NCBI RefSeq assembly: GCF_024806835.1
Contig: NZ_JANTYU010000002.1
Span: 1-64,000 of the forward strand
DNA length: 64,000 bases
Origin: Xanthomonas sp. 3793
GTDB lineage: Bacteria > Pseudomonadota > Gammaproteobacteria > Xanthomonadales > Xanthomonadaceae
Direction of reading: 5' to 3'
Position numbers and translations under genes: made by a program. Under the pieces are notes generated by a model, which did not search any database, was not told the DNA's origin, and saw only the letters and a program-made list of their open reading frames with translations. Positions 60,844 through 64,000 of the stretch are shown piece by piece (the first letter of the stretch is position 1; each line of letters opens with the position of its first letter).

Positions 60844-61386
60844 CTACCCGATCAGTGCCGGCAGTCCCCACAACGACAGACTCGCCAGCGCGACGCCGAT
60901 CGCCGTGGCGGCCAGCACGTCGCTGGGGTAATGCAATCCAAGCACGACGCGCGATAGCGCCACGCATGCCGAAAATGGCACCAGCAGCGGGGCGAGCCAC
61001 GGGTAGTAGGCCAGCGCCACGATGCTGAAGGACACCGCATGCAAGGTGTGGCCGGAGGGAAAACTGAACTCGTCCAGCGGCGCCACCCAGGCGCGGATGC
61101 GCACGTCGGCGGCGTAGGGACGCGGGCGGCGGGTCCAGCGCTTGAGTGCCTTGTACAGCGTCAAGGCGAGCACGCCGGTGGCGGCCATGTGCGCCGAGGC
61201 GCGAACGCCACCCATGCCGTCGAGCAGCACCAGCAGGCCCATCAGGCTGTACCAGAACACACCATCGCCCAGGCGGCTGATGGTGGCGAATGTGCGGCGC
61301 ACCGTGTGTCGGCGGCACCAATGGTTGGCGCGTCGGCACCAGCGCGCTTCATGACCGCGCAAGACCTCAAGCCGCGTTGACGACAT
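60844..61386 (-). CDS. PAP2-family membrane phosphatase
   Basis: 180 residues from the ATG at 61386, which lies inside the last codons of the glycosyltransferase gene (20-base overlap). Phosphatase motifs: Lys82-x4-Arg87-Pro88 (KRWTRRPRP), PSGH at 110-113 with His113, and [12 protein letters not shown] with His152. Several hydrophobic segments. Acts on lipid or polyprenyl phosphates in the inner membrane; the exact substrate is unknown. Confidence 0.88.
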   Translation of the reverse strand: MSSTRLEVLRGHEARWCRRANHWCRRHTVRRTFATISRLGDGVFWYSLMGLLVLLDGMGGVRASAHMAATGVLALTLYKALKRWTRRPRPYAADVRIRAWVAPLDEFSFPSGHTLHAVSFSIVALAYYPWLAPLLVPFSACVALSRVVLGLHYPSDVLAATAIGVALASLSLWGLPALIG

Positions 61387-62509
61387 AACGCCCCCGTGCC
61401 GCAGTGATGCCCAGCAACAAGGCATCGAAGTCGGATACCACATTGTCCGGATGCAGTTTTTTCATCGCCTGCGCCGCCGCCGCCGCCGCACCCAAGCGCT
61501 GGCGTAGCGCGTCGTCCTGGGTGAGTGCGACAGCGGCCTGGATGAAAGCCGCGTCGGTGTCCACCGCCGCGCCGGTCTGGCCATTGCGCAGGTATTCGCG
61601 CGCGGCACCGTAGTCGAAGGCGACCGTCGCCACACCGCTGGCCATCGCTTCCAGGGTCACGTTGCCGAAGGTTTCGCTGCGGCTGGGGAACAGGAACAGG
61701 TCGCCGCTGGCGAAGTGGCGCGCCAGGGCCTCGCCGCGCTGGACGCCGCAGAAGATGAAGTCGGGATTGTCGTGTGCGATCTTTTCGCGCGCCGGGCCAT
61801 CGCCGACCCACACAAAGCGCGCCTTCGGGCGGACCTGCTGCAGCCTGCGAAATGCCTGCACCGCCAAGGGCAGATTTTTTTCGTTGGCGATCCGTCCGAC
61901 ATAGATCGCTGCGAAGCCTTCGCCTTCGATACCCCACTCGGCGCGCAAGGCATGATCGCGGCGGCCAGGATCGAACTGCCGGCTGTCCACAGCGCGCGCC
62001 AGCAATTGCACACGCTCGAACCCGTCCTCGCGCAGCAACTGTTGCAGTTCGCGCGTCGGCACCAGGGTGGCGTCGGCCTGGTTATGAAAGCGTCGCATCC
62101 AGCGCAGCGCGGTGCCCTGCAGCCAGGCGGCGCCGTAGTCCGGCAGGTACTCGTCGAAGCGCGTGTGGAAGCCGGAGGCGACCGGAATGCCCAGCCGGCG
62201 TGCCGCACGCATCGCCGACCAGCCCAACGGGCCTTCCGTGGCCACGTAGATCGCATCCGGTTGCGTCGTTCGCCAATGGCGGATCAGCCGCTGGGTCGCC
62301 GGCAACCCGAATTTCAGCCCCGGGTAGCGCGGCAGCGACGCGCCACGCACCAGCAATGCATCGGATGGGGCGGTGTCGCAGCCCTGGCGTGGACGCACCA
62401 CATCCACCTGATGCCCACGCGCGCGCAGGCCGGTTTCCAGGCCGTGGACCGTCAGCGCAACACCGTTGACCTCGGGGGGATAGGTTTCGGTAACGATCGC
62501 GTAGCGCAT
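61367..62509 (-). CDS. GT4 glycosyltransferase, probably lipid-linked sugar transfer
   Basis: 380 residues, GT-B fold. N-terminal VTETYPPEVNGVALTVHGLETGLRARGH, donor-site YVGRIANEKNLPLAVQAF, SRSETFGNVTLEAMASGVATVA with the EX7E motif. Resembles mannosyl/glucosyltransferases acting on diacylglycerol or phosphatidylinositol-type acceptors. Overlaps the PAP2 gene by 20 bases, so translation is probably coupled. Confidence 0.86.
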   Translation of the reverse strand: MRYAIVTETYPPEVNGVALTVHGLETGLRARGHQVDVVRPRQGCDTAPSDALLVRGASLPRYPGLKFGLPATQRLIRHWRTTQPDAIYVATEGPLGWSAMRAARRLGIPVASGFHTRFDEYLPDYGAAWLQGTALRWMRRFHNQADATLVPTRELQQLLREDGFERVQLLARAVDSRQFDPGRRDHALRAEWGIEGEGFAAIYVGRIANEKNLPLAVQAFRRLQQVRPKARFVWVGDGPAREKIAHDNPDFIFCGVQRGEALARHFASGDLFLFPSRSETFGNVTLEAMASGVATVAFDYGAAREYLRNGQTGAAVDTDAAFIQAAVALTQDDALRQRLGAAAAAAQAMKKLHPDNVVSDFDALLLGITAARGRYVVNAA

Positions 62510-62593
62510 GCCCGTTCTCCGGTTTTCGCTAGCTTCCGGCAGGGCGATGGCATCGATGTTGCGCCCATAAGTCGCGGCGGTGACAAGTGCGAC

Positions 62594-62621
62594 GGGATTG
62601 GGAATTCGGGATTGGAGATTC
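62594..62621. repeat. Degenerate heptamer run (GGGATTC-type), left arm
   Basis: Four heptamers GGGATTG, GGAATTC, GGGATTG, GAGATTC, the reverse complement type of the GAATCCC array at 62681. Confidence 0.7.
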
Positions 62622-62680
62622 GCAAAAGCGGCCTTCGCGCATCTGGGCGAACACGCAATACATCACGTGCCGCGGTCAAC

Positions 62681-62729
62681 GAATCCCGAATCCCGAATCC
62701 CGAATCCCGAATCCCGAATCCCGAATCCC
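62681..62729. repeat. GAATCCC heptamer array, seven units
   Basis: Seven identical head-to-tail GAATCCC units in the spacer between ppx and the glycosyltransferase. The heptamer period excludes a coding use. With the run at 62594 it makes an imperfect inverted repeat about 60 bases apart. Confidence 0.92.
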
Positions 62730-62746
62730 GCCGAAGGCCGCAGGCC

Positions 62747-64000
62747 TCAGGCCACAAACGGTTTGAACGCGATGCCCAGGCCGGCCATGCTTTCGACTTC
62801 GCCGATCAGGTCGGCGCGCAGCAGCGGGCGCGAATCGATCCAGCTTTGCGACAGGATCAACGACAGCCGCGTGTCGTCGGCGGTGAGTTCCAGTGTCGGG
62901 ATCGGGTCCGATTCGTGCGCACGGTGCAGCAGCACTGCCAGCCGCAGCAGCGCGGCCTTGCGGCGGGTGGGCAGCAGCAACCGGTCCGGCAGCGCATCGA
63001 AGGCGGTCTTGGGGACGTTGCGCCGGTGCGTGCGTACCAGCGCTGCCAGGACCTGCTGTTCCTGGCGCGAAAACCCGGCGATATCCGAATGTTCCAGGAT
63101 GTAGCTGCCATGCACGTGATACTGGCTGTGCGCGATGATCAGCCCCAACTCGTGCAGGCGTGCGGCACGCCGCAGTACCTGCGCATCGTCGCCATCCAGA
63201 TGCCAGGATTCGCAGACCTGATCGAACAGGCGGCAGGCCGTGGCTTCCACGCGCTGCGCCTGCACCTCATCGATGCCGTAGCGCTGCACCAGCGAGGCCA
63301 CCGAGCTGTCGCGCGGGTCGTTTTGGCCGCCGCGGCCGAGCATGTCGTACAGGATGCCTTCGCGCATTGCGGCCTTGCTGACCATCAGCTTCTCCAGCCC
63401 CAGCGCCTGGAAGGCCGCTTCGAGCACCAGGATTCCACCGGCGATGATCGGCCGCCGCTCGGCCGCCAGGCCGGGCAGCTGGATGTCTTCGATACGCTTG
63501 GCCTTGAGCAGCTCATCGCGCAGCGCCGGCAGCGCCTGCGCGGTGATCGCCCCCTTGGTGAGCTTCATCGCCGCGCAGATTTCGCCGATCGCCTTATGCG
63601 TGCCGGACGAACCGATCGCTTCATGCCAGCCCAGCGCCTTGTATTGGCCGGCGAACTGCTGGAATTCGGCACCGATCTCGGTCAGCGCATCCTTCCATTT
63701 TTTCTTCGACAACTTGCCGCCCGGGAAAAATCGCCGCGTGCTGGCAATGCAACCGGCCTGCAGGCTTTCGCGTTCCAGGGTCTGGAAGCCCTGGCCGATG
63801 ATGAATTCGGTCGAGCCACCGCCGATGTCGATCACCAGCCGGCGTTGATCGGGCTTGGGCGGTTGCGCATGGGTCACGCCCAGATAGATCAGCCGCGCTT
63901 CCTCGCGCCCGCTGACCACTTCGATCGCATGCCCCAGTGCAGTTTCCGCCGGCATCAAGAAAGCTTGCGGCGAGCGCAGCTGACGCACCGTATTGGTCGC
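62747..64000 (-). CDS. ppx: Exopolyphosphatase, C-terminal part (5' end outside window)
   Basis: About 417 residues visible, reading off the end of the window; the first codons are beyond 64000. Actin-like ATPase/Ppx-GppA fold: ALGHAIEVVSGREEARLIYLGV, phosphate-binding VIDIGGGSTEFIIG, CIASTRRFFPGGKLSKKKW, IGSSGTHKAIGEI; then an HD-like helical part. Degrades polyphosphate or pppGpp. Whether ppk is adjacent cannot be seen. Confidence 0.93.
   Translation of the reverse strand, partial: ATNTVRQLRSPQAFLMPAETALGHAIEVVSGREEARLIYLGVTHAQPPKPDQRRLVIDIGGGSTEFIIGQGFQTLERESLQAGCIASTRRFFPGGKLSKKKWKDALTEIGAEFQQFAGQYKALGWHEAIGSSGTHKAIGEICAAMKLTKGAITAQALPALRDELLKAKRIEDIQLPGLAAERRPIIAGGILVLEAAFQALGLEKLMVSKAAMREGILYDMLGRGGQNDPRDSSVASLVQRYGIDEVQAQRVEATACRLFDQVCESWHLDGDDAQVLRRAARLHELGLIIAHSQYHVHGSYILEHSDIAGFSRQEQQVLAALVRTHRRNVPKTAFDALPDRLLLPTRRKAALLRLAVLLHRAHESDPIPTLELTADDTRLSLILSQSWIDSRPLLRADLIGEVESMAGLGIAFKPFVA

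Overview
The window is a 64 kb stretch of a GC-rich gammaproteobacterial chromosome. Gene content, order and protein sequences point to Xanthomonas: zinc-free S14, class II DAHP synthase, folC-dedD-cvpA-purF, TonB receptors, a Tat-exported phospholipase C, an M72 protease, and GAATCCC heptamer repeats. The species is not certain; a citri/axonopodis-like strain is my impression only.

Region 1 (1-15069, all plus strand) is the translation superoperon: the tail of tuf, then S10 (rpsJ to rpsQ), spc (rplN to secY) and alpha (rpsM to rplQ) gene sets in canonical order. rpmJ is absent between secY and rpsM. Unlike the compact E. coli arrangement, several junctions are widened and hold GC-rich hairpins: tuf/rpsJ, rpsN/rpsH, rplF/rplR, rplR/rpsE, secY/rpsM, rpsD/rpoA and rpoA/rplQ. 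Consensus-like promoters lie before rpsJ and rpsM.

Region 2 (15.0-32.5 kb) is mixed housekeeping: dsbB, class II DAHP synthase, an MscS-type channel, an exported amidase, typA with a DUF2127 membrane protein, ppiB, mdh, a beta-class GST, a SleB-type hydrolase, an MFS transporter, an FadH-type dienoyl-CoA reductase and a zinc-independent MDR oxidoreductase. It includes a gene-poor stretch at 26.5-27.4 kb.

Region 3 (32.9-43.3 kb) holds ompA, a small secreted protein, an RsuA/RluB-type pseudouridine synthase overlapping an HNH endonuclease tail-to-tail, kbl, the plus-strand sulfate uptake operon sbp-cysT-cysW-cysA, a Gcw_chp/TorF outer-membrane protein, and tdh. kbl and tdh (threonine degradation) are separated by the sulfate operon.

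Region 4 (43.3-49.5 kb) has a repeat block (two inverted REP-like copies around a 9-bp minisatellite). It is followed by a divergent pair, a TonB-dependent receptor (-) and a Tat-secreted phospholipase C (+). Between them is a Pho-box-like double repeat at the exact spacing from a -10 element expected for a PhoB promoter.

Region 5 (49.5-64 kb) contains a low-GC membrane protein, the folC-dedD-cvpA-purF cluster with a lipoprotein and a DUF455 ferritin-like protein behind it, a secreted M72 metalloprotease, a small lipoprotein, and a minus-strand envelope set (lpxH, PAP2 phosphatase, GT4 glycosyltransferase) next to the C-terminal part of ppx. No rRNA, tRNA, CRISPR array or intact insertion sequence was seen.
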